A DNA stretch of 22,913 nucleotides from JBMTVN01 sp046047235 (GTDB lineage: Bacteria; Verrucomicrobiota; Verrucomicrobiia; Limisphaerales; JAHDYP01): the NCBI GenBank assembly GCA_046047235.1, contig JBJOII010000110.1, forward strand, positions 1 through 22,913. Direction: 5' to 3'. The position numbers were made by a program, and so were the translations under genes. Under the pieces are notes generated by a model. It had not been told where the DNA came from, did no database searches, and worked only from the letters and a program-made list of their open reading frames with translations. Below are positions 1 through 8,191 of this stretch, piece by piece (position 1 is the first letter of the stretch; the number at the start of each line of letters is the position of its first letter).

Positions 1-798
1 CAAACCTCCCCCACCCATCTCAAGCTGAACGGAAAAATCACACTCCCGCTCCAACCACGGCTCCACCACCAAACCATGCCCGCCCGCCAACGCCCGCTCC
101 ATCCACCGAACCTGCACCGGTAACAACTCCTCCTCCCACAACCGAACTAAACCCTGCCCCGCCATGCCATACTCCTCCTTCACCACCACCCGATGATGCC
201 CCCGCCCACGAATCGCCCCAACCACCTCCAACGCCTCTGTCACACTCCTCACTCCAACCCCCACCTCATCCAACCCGCAACACCAACCGCCCAGCCCACC
301 GCACTCCCCTCCCCCAATAATCCGCCGCAAAAACTCCGCACTCCACACCTTGGAATACAATCGGCCAATCGCCTCATTGAAACAGGCTCCGGCTTCACGC
401 CCCCCCTCCAACCGGCGCGCCAGCAAAAGCTCGTAAACCCCCACACTGTCCGGCCCCCATCCCCACGGACAAAACTCTCCCAGCACCCTCAGATCCTCCC
501 CCGTGACCTCCAACTCCGATAACTCCACAAAACCCGGCACCAAAAAACCCGCCCGCTCCAACCCCGATAAAAATGCCTCCGAAGGCCTGCGCCCCACCAG
601 CACGCTGTCCCCGGAACAACAAAAAAACTGCGGCAAATGCTCCAAATCCTCAGCCAGCATCACCTGCTGCCGCACCGGAGCAAATCCACGCCCCCCAGCC
701 ACAAAACTCTCCGTAAACGGATTGAAGTAAAATAAACGCGACCGACGCCGCAACTCCCCCGACTCAGCCTTCCTCTCAGCTAATCCCCCGCCACCCAT
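1..798 (-). CDS. ATP-grasp-like protein, N-terminal part (runs off left edge)
   Basis: An uninterrupted 266-codon frame begins at ATG 798-796 and is still open at base 1. An in-frame TAG lies just upstream of the ATG, so this is the first usable start, and the G-rich leader (GGGTGAGG) could serve as ribosome binding site. The N-terminal ~110 residues include an LFYFNP segment (22-27) and a PWGWGP motif (111-116), a pattern I associate with pre-ATP-grasp regions of uncharacterised bacterial ATP-grasp proteins. Residues 203-216 (RVVVKEEYGMAGQG) look like an ATP-grasp lysine strand followed by a glycine-rich loop. VVEPWLERECDFSVQLE (244-260) fits the next nucleotide-binding strand. The catalytic, metal-binding C-terminal part is outside the window. 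An ATP-dependent ligase of unknown substrate is an inference; the frame itself is secure. Confidence 0.62.
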   Translation of the reverse strand, partial: MGGGGLAERKAESGELRRRSRLFYFNPFTESFVAGGRGFAPVRQQVMLAEDLEHLPQFFCCSGDSVLVGRRPSEAFLSGLERAGFLVPGFVELSELEVTGEDLRVLGEFCPWGWGPDSVGVYELLLARRLEGGREAGACFNEAIGRLYSKVWSAEFLRRIIGGGECGGLGGWCCGLDEVGVGVRSVTEALEVVGAIRGRGHHRVVVKEEYGMAGQGLVRLWEEELLPVQVRWMERALAGGHGLVVEPWLERECDFSVQLEMGGGGL

Positions 799-870
799 AA
801 CCTCACCCTACCCCGCCCCCACAAGCCGTCGCCGCATCCAGCCCAAACCTCCAACTGTCAAAACCACCCC

Positions 871-3405
871 TCAAGGCTCCACCCCTACCCTCTGCCTCAA
901 TCGATAAAACTCCTCACCCAGCCGGTTCGTCACACCATACACCCAGTTCGTCCCCACCAGCACAGCCCCACTCAAATCAACCCACTGGTTGGTCGTCCCC
1001 GATAACCCCGACACCGACTGCAGCTCAAACCCGCGCAACGCCTCCGGCCACGAAATCGCCACCCCCCCATCCACCACCCCCATCTTCACCTCCGCCTCGC
1101 CAGGATACAGCCGCGCCAGAAACGCCGCAGGTGACCGCTTCGTAATCACCGGTGGCACCGCGTTCGTCTTCAACACCACATTCCACCAGTTCGTCTCCAC
1201 CACACCCCCGTAGTTCGCCTCCAAACCACCCTGGCTCAAACCTGCAATCCAATAATAACCCTCCCCATCCACCGCCACGTCATGCACCTCCTCGTTCCCC
1301 TCCCCACCAAATAAGGTCGCCGATAATACCCCGCTCCCATCTCCCGGCATCCGAACCAATAAACCCTCCTTGGTGTCACCCGTCGTGCTCGGCAATAAAA
1401 CCGCACCCGGAAAATTCGTGGATAATGTCCAGCCCGCCAATAATAACTCCCCGTCCGCATCCCCCGCCAATCGCTCCAAATACTCCTCCCCCTTGCCCCC
1501 CAAATAGGTCGAGTAAACCAGGTTCGTCAGACTCGCATCCAACCGCGCCACAAACAAATCCCGATACCCCGCGTTCGTCGATACCAACGCCGATTCTACC
1601 GGAAAACTAATCGATGTCGTGTGCCCCGCCACCACCACACCCCCGTCATCACTCACTAAAAGCCCACGAATCGAATCATCCCCCGCCCCCCCTAAATAAC
1701 TCGTATACCGAATCTCCCCATCCACCCCCAGCCGCGCCAGAAAACCATCCGTAGCACCCGCCAATAACGGCTGATACGGCTCCTCCGGCAATAACCCCGC
1801 ATCCACCCAATCCCCCAAAACCAAAGCGTTCCTCGTCTCCCCCACAACCCATAGCTCGCCATCGTCCGTCGGCTCCAAACCCAAAACCACACCAGTCGTC
1901 AATAACTCCTGCACATACCCCAACCCATCCCCATCCATACACGTCACCACCGGTGCACCCGCCGACTGATCCCGAATCATCGCCGTGTATACCCTCCCCC
2001 AACCATCCACCGCCACCCGCATCCCCTGCTCATCCCCCGGCGACCCCGCATAGAACGAAAACAAAATGTCGTCCGCCCCAGGCGTCAGCTTCGTCAAAAA
2101 CGCGTCAAACGGCCAATACCCCCAATACGGCTCCCCTGAAATCTCCGTCTTCCATACCGGATCCCATCCCGACGGAACCGGCCACGCATTCGTCAATGCC
2201 ATCCCACAACTCACCTCCGTCACCCCATCCACCAGGTTCGTCTGACAAACCTCCCGCAAGGCCAAACCCGCCCAAGCGTTCGTTACCACCGGAAAATCCG
2301 CCGACTGCGTCAACCCATACACCAACAAATTACCCTCAGCATCCTCCGCCACGTCCACCGCCGCATCAATCGCCCCACCCCCAAGATACGTGCAAAACTC
2401 CAACATGCTCCCATCCGCAGAAAACCCCGCCACCATCGCGTCCGTCCCCAGAATGTTGCCCACATCCGCCCCAGGCCCACCCGCATTCTCTCCCCCAAAA
2501 AAGTCCATCACCCCCCCCGCACCCCATACGTTCGTCACCCATAACGAATTCGTCACCGGCAAATTCAACGACGCCGTCTCACCCACAATCACAACCCGCC
2601 CGCTCTCCTGCATCACCATCCGCCTCGCCACATCATAAGCCGACCCCCCCAAATACGCCGCATAGACCACCACCGGATCAATCACGAGCGCTAGACCCCG
2701 ATCATACTCCCCCAACTCAAACCCAACCTCATAACCACCCCGCACCTCCCTCAGAACATACCCCGCCTCGACCTGCTTCCTCACCCCCTGCCCCATGTCC
2801 TGATAAGCTACCGGCCGACGCTGACACAACTCGCCCCCACCCATGCCAATCAGCAAATCTCCCGATGCGTCCAGCCGCACACCCTGCGCCCCCTCCAAAC
2901 CCAAACGGATCAACCCCGGATCCACCCCCGCCCCCACCACAAAATCATACTCCAACCGCTCGTCATTCCCGTAATACACCACGTCCACCCCGGGATAGAC
3001 CCCACTAAACCTGACCTTCCCAAACGTCCCCAACCCCGTCCTCCAATCCATCCGGTCCCTCCCCACCAACAGATTCAACCTCGCCCCCAAACGATCCTCC
3101 CCCGCACCCGTCAAACCCCCACACGCCCCCAATAACCGCACCCCCAACTCACCCCTCGCTTCCGCACCCCGCCCCCCAACCCACACATCCACACCAGCAC
3201 TCCCCAACCTCGCAGAAAACCCCGGCGTCCGCGCCCAAAACTCCTCACCGCCACGCCCGGACTCCGCAAAAAACAATGGCATCCCCTTCGCCCCCTCCAC
3301 ACCGCCCGCTACCTGAGCCAACCCCGCCAAAACAAAACACCCCACCACCAGTCCCCAGCCGCAAAACAACCGCCCCGCCAATACGTGTCGAATTGGAAAT
3401 CTCAT
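871..3405 (-). CDS. Secreted SBBP-repeat beta-propeller protein
   Basis: 844 residues starting with a signal peptide: basic MRFPIRH, then a hydrophobic stretch to about residue 34. Residues ~120-245 match the domain that often precedes SBBP repeats (GVYPGVDVVYYGN, LEYDFVV, RRPVAYQ, VIDPVVVYAAYLGGS). From ~247 to 765 come SBBP-type propeller units. Repeated cores of the form YLGG-x-x-x-D (251, 340, 570, 634, with a divergent LFGG at 698) are each followed by an acidic segment with D-x-x-G and then VxGxT. The C-terminal ~70 residues (SWPEALRGFELQSVSGLSG ... FYRL) resemble tails common in verrucomicrobial and planctomycete secreted proteins. Probably exported; no enzymatic residues are recognised and the ligand is unknown. 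It lies 94 bp downstream of hisS on the same strand and may have its own promoter. G-rich codons reflect the strand skew. Confidence 0.83.
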   Translation of the reverse strand: MRFPIRHVLAGRLFCGWGLVVGCFVLAGLAQVAGGVEGAKGMPLFFAESGRGGEEFWARTPGFSARLGSAGVDVWVGGRGAEARGELGVRLLGACGGLTGAGEDRLGARLNLLVGRDRMDWRTGLGTFGKVRFSGVYPGVDVVYYGNDERLEYDFVVGAGVDPGLIRLGLEGAQGVRLDASGDLLIGMGGGELCQRRPVAYQDMGQGVRKQVEAGYVLREVRGGYEVGFELGEYDRGLALVIDPVVVYAAYLGGSAYDVARRMVMQESGRVVIVGETASLNLPVTNSLWVTNVWGAGGVMDFFGGENAGGPGADVGNILGTDAMVAGFSADGSMLEFCTYLGGGAIDAAVDVAEDAEGNLLVYGLTQSADFPVVTNAWAGLALREVCQTNLVDGVTEVSCGMALTNAWPVPSGWDPVWKTEISGEPYWGYWPFDAFLTKLTPGADDILFSFYAGSPGDEQGMRVAVDGWGRVYTAMIRDQSAGAPVVTCMDGDGLGYVQELLTTGVVLGLEPTDDGELWVVGETRNALVLGDWVDAGLLPEEPYQPLLAGATDGFLARLGVDGEIRYTSYLGGAGDDSIRGLLVSDDGGVVVAGHTTSISFPVESALVSTNAGYRDLFVARLDASLTNLVYSTYLGGKGEEYLERLAGDADGELLLAGWTLSTNFPGAVLLPSTTGDTKEGLLVRMPGDGSGVLSATLFGGEGNEEVHDVAVDGEGYYWIAGLSQGGLEANYGGVVETNWWNVVLKTNAVPPVITKRSPAAFLARLYPGEAEVKMGVVDGGVAISWPEALRGFELQSVSGLSGTTNQWVDLSGAVLVGTNWVYGVTNRLGEEFYRLRQRVGVEP

Positions 3406-3440
3406 GTACTCAAAAAGCCTAGCCGGCCCAATGCAGGCGA

Positions 3441-3469
3441 TGTTTCCGCCATTTCACGAAAGGTGTCAA
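3441..3469 (-). promoter_or_regulatory. Possible sigma70-like promoter for the SBBP gene
   Basis: Read on the minus strand, a perfect TTGACA (3469-3464) is followed 17-18 nt later by GAAACA/AAACAT (3446-3440), a poor -10 match. It sits 36-60 bp upstream of the SBBP start, within the 94-bp gap after hisS. The -35 is convincing and the -10 is not, so this is tentative. Confidence 0.35.
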
Positions 3470-3499
3470 AACACGAATGATACCATCCCTGGCTAACCC

Positions 3500-4747
3500 T
3501 CAGCCAAATCGTCGCAACAAATCCTCCACCCCCATAACCACCTCTTCGCGCGTCCCCAAATCCTTCAGCTTCACCACCAACCCCGCCTCTCCTCGCTCCA
3601 AACGCAACGTGTAACCCGCCCCCAACTCCAACGCCCGCTTGAATTGCTTGTCGCTCTTCAATGGCGCCAAACTAAACTCAACCCACCTCCCCATATCCCG
3701 CAGCCGCTGCACCACCCCAAGGGTCTCCCCACGCAATCCCTCGTCCTCCACTAAACAAAAAACGTCCGGCCCCGACTCAGCCACCGGCAGCTTGCCGCGC
3801 TCCTTCAATAGCTCCGTCAAGACGACATCCCCCATCCCAAAACCCAACGCCGGCAGGTCCACCTTGCCCCCCGAAACCAGCTTCACCAGTTGATCATATC
3901 GCCCCCCTCCCGCAATCGCCCGAAACTCGCCCTTGCGGTCAAATGCCTCATACACCGGCCCCGTGTAATACGCCAAACCACGCACCACCCCGTAATCCAC
4001 CTTCACATACTCACCCAACCCCCGGGACCTCAGGTTCCCCACAATCTCCCCCAGCTCCTCCGTCGGCACACTCGCCTCCAAAAACTCCCGCACCCGCCCC
4101 ATCTCTAAACCCAAGCCCGCCAATAACTGCTCGCTCACCTCCGGCTTCTCCCGCTCCAGCTTGTCCACCACCTGGAAAAAGTCATACTCCCTCGAAACAT
4201 CACCCCCCTGCTCCCGATAAAAACCCCGCCACGCATCCCGACTGCTCAACCGCACCACAAAATCCTCCGCCGTCAAACCCAAGCCCCGCAGGGAATCGAT
4301 CAACAACGCCACCAGCTCAGCATCCGCACCCCGGTCCGCCTCCCCCAAAATGTCCGCGTTAAATTGAAAATGCTCCCGTAACCGACCCCTCTGCTGCTTC
4401 TCATACCGGAATAACTGCGGAATCGCATACCACTTCAAAGGCTTCCGATACCCACGCTCCCGCGCCGCAACCATCCGCGCCAAAGTCGGCGTCATCTCCG
4501 GCCGCATCGCCACCTCCCGATCCCCCTTGTCCACAAAATGATAAAGCTGCCGGACAATCTCATCCCCGCTCTTCTGGGTGTAGAGCTCCAAAGGCTCCAA
4601 CGGCGGCCCGTCATACTCGCGAAAACCATACCGACGCGCCACCTCCCGCCATGACCCGAAAATGCGCTGCCTCACCCCCGCGCTCCATGCCTCAGATGCA
4701 GGCAAAGGCTCAGGATAAAAATCTCGAAAACCTGGAAGTCGATCCAT
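3500..4747 (-). CDS. hisS: Histidyl-tRNA synthetase
   Basis: 415 residues, normal length for class II HisRS, which charges tRNA-His with histidine in the cytoplasm. The N-terminus has the typical PGFRDFYP (5-12). Motif 2 is seen as PQLFRYEKQQRGR (110-122) followed by REHFQFNADILG. The two histidine-specific signatures are present: RGLAYYTG (256-263) and AGGGRYDQL (279-287). The C-terminal ~95 residues form the anticodon-binding domain (DVFCLVEDE ... SLAPLKSDKQFKRALELGA). The segment before motif 2 differs from the common RPQxGRYR form of many proteobacterial enzymes, so it probably belongs to another HisRS subgroup (inference). The next upstream gene on the same strand encodes an HU-like protein 123 bp away. 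No strong Shine-Dalgarno is visible; the leader reads AGGGTGGGCGGA. Confidence 0.96.
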   Translation of the reverse strand: MDRLPGFRDFYPEPLPASEAWSAGVRQRIFGSWREVARRYGFREYDGPPLEPLELYTQKSGDEIVRQLYHFVDKGDREVAMRPEMTPTLARMVAARERGYRKPLKWYAIPQLFRYEKQQRGRLREHFQFNADILGEADRGADAELVALLIDSLRGLGLTAEDFVVRLSSRDAWRGFYREQGGDVSREYDFFQVVDKLEREKPEVSEQLLAGLGLEMGRVREFLEASVPTEELGEIVGNLRSRGLGEYVKVDYGVVRGLAYYTGPVYEAFDRKGEFRAIAGGGRYDQLVKLVSGGKVDLPALGFGMGDVVLTELLKERGKLPVAESGPDVFCLVEDEGLRGETLGVVQRLRDMGRWVEFSLAPLKSDKQFKRALELGAGYTLRLERGEAGLVVKLKDLGTREEVVMGVEDLLRRFG

Positions 4748-4870
4748 CGTAGTCCGCCCACCCTAAAACGCACCCCAAAGTCGCGCCATGCCTATTTTGC
4801 GAAATCCAAATGCCACCCGGCGCTTCACTTTGAACCGCGAAACCACCCGTCCCCATCACTCGCCCAAAAA

Positions 4871-5233
4871 TCAAATCTTGGGCAAATCTCCCATGCCACC
4901 CCCCAGCTCACCCCGCTCCTCCGCCGCCGCCTGCCGCTCGATCTGCTCCGGAGTTAGCTGCAACACCGCCTCGCGCATCTCCTTCCCCGGCTTGAACTTA
5001 ACCACCGCACGCGGCGGAATCCGCACGTCGTTCGCCGGCGCATTCGGATTGCGCCCCACCCGCGCCTTCCTCACCTTCACCTCAAAGACACCAAAATTCC
5101 TCAGCTCCACCTTCCTCCCCTGCGAAACAGCCTCCGCAATGTAGTCCAATGTCTTTTGAACTACGTCTAAAACATGCTGCTGCACAATGCCGGTCTCGGC
5201 GCTGATCCTCACCACCAGATCTCGCTTCGTCAT
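4871..5233 (-). CDS. HU/IHF-family DNA-binding protein
   Basis: 120 residues. The N-terminal ~90 form a standard HU/IHF fold: MTKRDLVVRISAETGI, then GRKVELRNFGVFEVKVRKARVG, then the beta-arm RNPNAPANDVRIPPR, and VVKFKPGKEMREAV at the end of the domain. HU proteins bend and package DNA non-specifically, while IHF binds specific sites; the sequence does not decide between them. The arm carries RNPNAP, retaining the conserved Asn-Pro that intercalates into DNA, rather than the usual RNPxTGE. A ~30-residue C-terminal tail rich in Glu, Gln and Gly extends past the usual ~90-residue length. The start is supported by GAGG (in CTGAGGTAGACCTATG) seven bases upstream and by a good promoter. Confidence 0.93.
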   Translation of the reverse strand: MTKRDLVVRISAETGIVQQHVLDVVQKTLDYIAEAVSQGRKVELRNFGVFEVKVRKARVGRNPNAPANDVRIPPRAVVKFKPGKEMREAVLQLTPEQIERQAAAEERGELGGGMGDLPKI

Positions 5234-5281
5234 AGGTCTACCTCAGGGCGCTAGTTGGAAATTACAGGAGAAACTTCAGTC

Positions 5282-5310
5282 GGTATAAATCGTTCGTTCT
5301 CAACGGTCAA
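5282..5310 (-). promoter_or_regulatory. Promoter of the HU-family gene
   Basis: On the minus strand TTGACC (5310-5305) is separated by exactly 17 bp from TATACC (5287-5282). These match the sigma70 consensus at 5 of 6 and 4 of 6 positions. Transcription would start around 5275, giving a leader of about 40 nt before the ATG at 5233. This is the best promoter match I found in the window. Confidence 0.65.
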
Positions 5311-5418
5311 GCATCCTGTCACCAGAACGTCACCCCGCCACTACCCCCCAGAACACGCTCCTTTGACAACCTCACCCGAAGCTGACACGCTCCACCCCAC
5401 CCGAAACACATCCACACC

Positions 5419-5976
5419 ATGAAGACCAGTTTCCTCACCAACCTCCTCATCGTCTTCGCCCTCGGCCTCTGCGCCCTCTGCACCTTCCAATGGCTCCGCG
5501 AAACAGAAAGCCGCAAAATTATCCAGACGCTGCATAACCAAACCTACAAACTCGAAAGCGAAATCCAACAGCATACGAATAACATCCACCACATGGACGT
5601 CCGGATAAACGATCTCACCCTCCTCATCTCCCAACTCGAAAACACCATCAAAACAAACGAACTCCAAATCCAGGACCTCCGCAGCGAAACCAATTCCCTC
5701 TCCCACTCCAACCTCGTCTACCTCGCCCAAATCGACGTCTATACAGACGCCTACTCCGAAGCCACCAACCGCCTCGCCAAAGCCTTCGAAGATATCAAAA
5801 AACAAAACGACCTCATCAATGAGGTCGCCGCACAACGCAACGAGTTCGTCGAAAAACTCAATACCTGCATCACGGAACGTAACGATATCGTGAACCAATA
5901 CAACGACCTCGTAAAACAAGTGGAACTGTTCCAAGCCCAAATGGAACAACAACAGCAAGGCCGCTCCCGCCGCTAA
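5419..5976 (+). CDS. Membrane-anchored coiled-coil protein of unknown function
   Basis: 185 residues. One hydrophobic segment at about 6-24 (LTNLLIVFALGLCALCTF) is followed by a continuous alpha-helical, charged coiled coil from about 27 to 178, rich in Asn, Gln, Leu, Ile and Glu (for example SQLENTIKTNELQIQDLRSE). It ends in a Gln run and GRSRR. This predicts a single-pass inner-membrane or exported tethered rod; the Ala-Leu-Cys near the end of the segment gives only a weak hint of a lipobox. I recognise no family and no catalytic motif. The start is the first ATG in the frame after a C-rich leader (CCACACCATG) with no Shine-Dalgarno. The gene stands alone, divergent from the HU gene, and is followed directly by a heptamer array. 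Confidence 0.75.
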   Translation: MKTSFLTNLLIVFALGLCALCTFQWLRETESRKIIQTLHNQTYKLESEIQQHTNNIHHMDVRINDLTLLISQLENTIKTNELQIQDLRSETNSLSHSNLVYLAQIDVYTDAYSEATNRLAKAFEDIKKQNDLINEVAAQRNEFVEKLNTCITERNDIVNQYNDLVKQVELFQAQMEQQQQGRSRR

Positions 5977-5980
5977 CCAC

Positions 5981-6057
5981 CTCCCATCTCCGATATCCCA
6001 TATCCCATATCCCATCTCCGATATCCCCTATCCGATATCCGGTATCCGATATCCCAT
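5981..6057 (+). repeat. Eleven in-phase heptamers, consensus MTCCSAT
   Basis: Eleven consecutive 7-bp units start four bases after the coiled-coil gene's stop codon: CTCCCAT, CTCCGAT, three ATCCCAT, CTCCGAT, ATCCCCT, ATCCGAT, ATCCGGT, ATCCGAT, ATCCCAT. There is no phase slip. The same consensus recurs at 10413-10489. Confidence 0.93.
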
Positions 6058-6084
6058 CCCCCGCGCGCCACAAGCGCGCCAGCC

Positions 6085-6165
6085 CCCCGCCCTCCCCCTC
6101 TCCTCTCTCCCTGCATCGCGCACGCGCGCGACGCAAAAGCCCTCAGCGCTCGGCGCTCAGCGCTA
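6085..6165 (+). repeat. Pyrimidine tract, GC palindrome and CTCAGCG heptamers
   Basis: A pyrimidine run (ending CTCTCTCCCTGC) is followed by the inverted repeat TCGCGC-ACGC-GCGCGA (6116-6131), then GCAAAAGCC. Next come heptamers CTCAGCG, CTCGGCG and CTCAGCG (6142-6162). The heptamers overlap the 3' end of the neighbouring minus-strand gene. Confidence 0.8.
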
Positions 6166-6508
6166 CCCCCTCCGTGCTCAGCAACACCTCAAACTCCCCT
6201 CCCTTCGTCACCTCCACCAAACCCAAAGCCGCAAAATACAGCCGCTGATCCAACCCCGAACTCTCCGACTCAATCACCCGACCCAACGCCGCACATAATT
6301 GCCCGGCATCACTTTGAGACACCCTGCCCGTCATGTAGGCACCCACATGAGGCAATACAATCTCCGTGTTCCATGTCTCCGAAGGCCACTCCGGATTCAC
6401 CTGCTCCGGCTTCCACCCGTGAAACCGAGCCAAATGCAGTAATTTGCCAAAAGCTTTCGGAGCCAATCGGCACACCCGACCACTCACTCGACTGCGCACT
6501 TCAATCAT
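6143..6508 (-). CDS. Small conserved-looking hypothetical protein
   Basis: 121 residues from the chosen ATG. The frame also allows a start 11 codons earlier (6541), but a GGAGGA (6517-6512) sits just upstream of a tandem ATG-ATG. I therefore prefer the second ATG (MIEVRSRVSGRVCRLAPKAF), with the first at 6511 also possible. The protein is mixed and soluble, with no signal peptide or membrane segment. Features include a basic N-terminus, HGWKPEQVNPEWPSETW in the middle, and an Ala/Leu-rich helical segment (SDAGQLCAALGRVIE). I do not recognise a family. The last residues (ALSAER) and the TGA stop are encoded by CTCAGCG/CTCGGCG heptamers, so the natural C-terminus has probably been altered by the repeat. 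It is divergent from trpB. Confidence 0.6.
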   Translation of the reverse strand: MIEVRSRVSGRVCRLAPKAFGKLLHLARFHGWKPEQVNPEWPSETWNTEIVLPHVGAYMTGRVSQSDAGQLCAALGRVIESESSGLDQRLYFAALGLVEVTKGGEFEVLLSTEGVALSAER

Positions 6509-6511
6509 CAT

Positions 6512-6517
6512 TCCTCC
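6512..6517 (-). promoter_or_regulatory. Shine-Dalgarno GGAGGA deciding the start of the small gene
   Basis: Minus-strand GGTGGAGGA lies immediately before ATGATG. Spacing is 3 nt to the second ATG and none to the first, which argues against the longer start at 6541. Confidence 0.6.
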
Positions 6518-6595
6518 ACCCGTAGCAAAACAAATGCCCAAAACCGGCCACGCACCACTGGACCTCCTCCCCAGTCCCCGCTACCTTTCCCGCCC

Positions 6596-7810
6596 ATGAA
6601 CCAGACCGCCGCCGCCAACCTGCCTGACGCCCAAGGCCACTTCGGCCCCTACGGCGGACGCTACGTCCCCGAAACCCTCGTCCACCCCCTCACCGAACTC
6701 GAAGAAGAATACCACCGAGCGTCCCTCGACCCCGCCTTCCAACAAGAACTCTCCTACTACCTCAAGGAATTCTGCGGACGCCCCACCCCCCTCTACTACG
6801 CCGAACGCCTCACCCAAACCCTCGGCGGCGCCAAAATCTACCTCAAACGCGAAGACCTCCTCCACACCGGCGCCCACAAAATCAATAACGCCATCGGACA
6901 AGTCCTCCTCGCCAAACGCATGGGTAAATCCCGCGTCATCGCAGAAACCGGCGCCGGACAGCACGGCGTCGCCACAGCCACGGTCGCCGCCATGTTCGGC
7001 CTCCAATGCGTCATCTACATGGGCGCCGTCGACTGCGCCCGCCAAGCCCTCAACGTCTACCGCATGAAAATGCTCGGCGCCGAAGTCATCCCCGTCCGCG
7101 CCGGTCAACAAACCCTCAAGGAAGCTGTCAACGAAGCCATGCGCGATTGGGTCACCAACGTACGCCATACCCACTATATCCTCGGTACCGCCTACGGCGC
7201 CCACCCCTACCCCGTTATGGTCCGTAACTTCCAACGCGTCATCGGTGACGAAGCCCGCGCCCAAATCCTCGAAAAAGAAAACCGCCTCCCCAACCTCCTC
7301 GTCGCCTGCGTCGGCGGCGGCTCCAATGCCATCGGCCTCTTCTACCCCTTCCTCCAGGATGCAACCGTCGCCATGGTCGGCGTCGAAGCCGGCGGTAAAG
7401 GCATCCTCCCCGAACAACACGCCGCCCGCTTCCAAGGCGGCTCCCTCGGCGTCCTCCAAGGCACCCGCTCCTACCTCCTCCAAGACGATAACGGCCAAAT
7501 CCAACTCACCCACTCCGTCTCCGCCGGACTCGACTACGCCGCCGTCGGCCCCGAACACGCCTGGCTCCGTGACCAAAACCGCGCTGAATACTCCTACGCC
7601 ACCGACACCGACGCCATCCAAGCCTTCCTCAAACTCGCCCAGCTCGAAGGCATCATCCCCGCCCTCGAATCCTCCCACGCCATCGCCGAAGTCATCAAAC
7701 GCGCCCCCTCCATGCCCAAGGACCAACTCATCATCGCTAACCTCTCCGGCCGCGGTGATAAAGACGTCGCCCAAGCCGCCGAGTACCTCCAACTCCAAAT
7801 GCCCGAATAA
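6596..7810 (+). CDS. trpB: Tryptophan synthase beta chain
   Basis: 404 residues, full length. TrpB is the PLP enzyme that condenses indole with L-serine to make tryptophan. Visible landmarks are FGPYGGRYVPETL (16-28), GRPTPLYYAERL (61-72) and LHTGAHKINNAIGQ (89-102), in which Lys95 is the PLP-forming lysine. AETGAGQHGVATAT (116-129) contains the catalytic Glu117. VGGGSNAIG (239-247) binds the PLP phosphate, GLDYAAVGPEH follows in the second half, and SGRGDKD lies near the C-terminus. All catalytic residues are intact. No trpA follows, although TrpA normally acts as its partner; the next 490 bp are repeats. The leader is C-rich (TTTCCCGCCCATG) with no Shine-Dalgarno. Codons end almost always in C. 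Confidence 0.97.
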   Translation: MNQTAAANLPDAQGHFGPYGGRYVPETLVHPLTELEEEYHRASLDPAFQQELSYYLKEFCGRPTPLYYAERLTQTLGGAKIYLKREDLLHTGAHKINNAIGQVLLAKRMGKSRVIAETGAGQHGVATATVAAMFGLQCVIYMGAVDCARQALNVYRMKMLGAEVIPVRAGQQTLKEAVNEAMRDWVTNVRHTHYILGTAYGAHPYPVMVRNFQRVIGDEARAQILEKENRLPNLLVACVGGGSNAIGLFYPFLQDATVAMVGVEAGGKGILPEQHAARFQGGSLGVLQGTRSYLLQDDNGQIQLTHSVSAGLDYAAVGPEHAWLRDQNRAEYSYATDTDAIQAFLKLAQLEGIIPALESSHAIAEVIKRAPSMPKDQLIIANLSGRGDKDVAQAAEYLQLQMPE

Positions 7811-7819
7811 TCACCAGAT

Positions 7820-7840
7820 ATCAGAAGTCAGGAGTCAGCG
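7820..7840 (+). repeat. GTCAGGA-type heptamers
   Basis: Three in-phase 7-bp units lie nine bases after the trpB stop: ATCAGAA, GTCAGGA, GTCAGCG. GTCAGGA is also tandem at 20497-20517. Confidence 0.7.
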
Positions 7841-7921
7841 GCCAACCGCCCGTCCGTGTCCCCTCCTAGGTAAGGGCGCCCTGTTCGGGATGCCCCCAAG
7901 TCATTGCTCCAAACCAAACGC

Positions 7922-7951
7922 ATCGAAATCGAAATCGCTATCGGGATCGAA
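7922..7951 (+). repeat. Hexamer array ATCGNN
   Basis: Five consecutive 6-bp units: ATCGAA, ATCGAA, ATCGCT, ATCGGG, ATCGAA. A related hexamer run occurs at 17732-17760, again followed by TCCGTGT decamers. Confidence 0.85.
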
Positions 7952-8008
7952 ATCCATAGGCCAGCACGTCCGCCATAGGCTTGGCAAAGGCGGAAAGCCA
8001 ACCGCCCG

Positions 8009-8034
8009 TCCGTGTCAGTCCGTGTGTCCGTGCC
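8009..8034 (+). repeat. TCCGTGT decamer-type repeat
   Basis: TCCGTGTCAG, TCCGTGTG and TCCGTGCC occur in tandem. The same TCCGTGTCAG-TCCGTGTG pair is found at 10322-10339, and a five-unit form at 17778-17827. Confidence 0.8.
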
Positions 8035-8071
8035 CCCCCAAGCCCCCTCTCGAGCGAAACGCCTGTCCCCC

Positions 8072-8092
8072 AGCTCCTAGCTCCTAGCTCAC
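8072..8092 (+). repeat. AGCTCCT heptamers
   Basis: Two exact AGCTCCT units and a third variant AGCTCAC are in phase. Confidence 0.75.
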
Positions 8093-8112
8093 GGACCGGA
8101 GGTCCCAGTTCC

Positions 8113-8168
8113 CCCCACCCTCTCCTCTCTCCCTGCGGCCCGCCGCGCGGACCGCAATAGCCCTCAGC
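8113..8168 (+). repeat. Pyrimidine tract plus GC inverted repeat
   Basis: CCCACCCTCTCCTCTCTCCC leads into TGCGGCCCG-CCGCG-CGGACCGCA (8134-8156), a 9-bp stem with one mismatch. AATAGCCCTCAGCCC follows. The palindrome and its right flank differ from those at 10523-10550 by only two bases. Confidence 0.88.
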
Positions 8169-8191
8169 CCTTCCCGCTTCCCCCTTCCCGC

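Noticed and set aside
1953..3008. A 351-codon plus-strand frame inside the SBBP gene
   Set aside because: The product is almost only Pro, Ser, Thr and His; the minus-strand protein has clear propeller repeats and a signal peptide.
5981..6057. CRISPR-like array
   Set aside because: Units are 7 bp with no spacers; there are no cas genes.
6581..7798. A 405-codon open frame antisense to trpB
   Set aside because: It exists because C-ending codons give few stops on the opposite strand; its product is a low-complexity Gly/Val/Asp/Glu/Phe string and trpB is certain.
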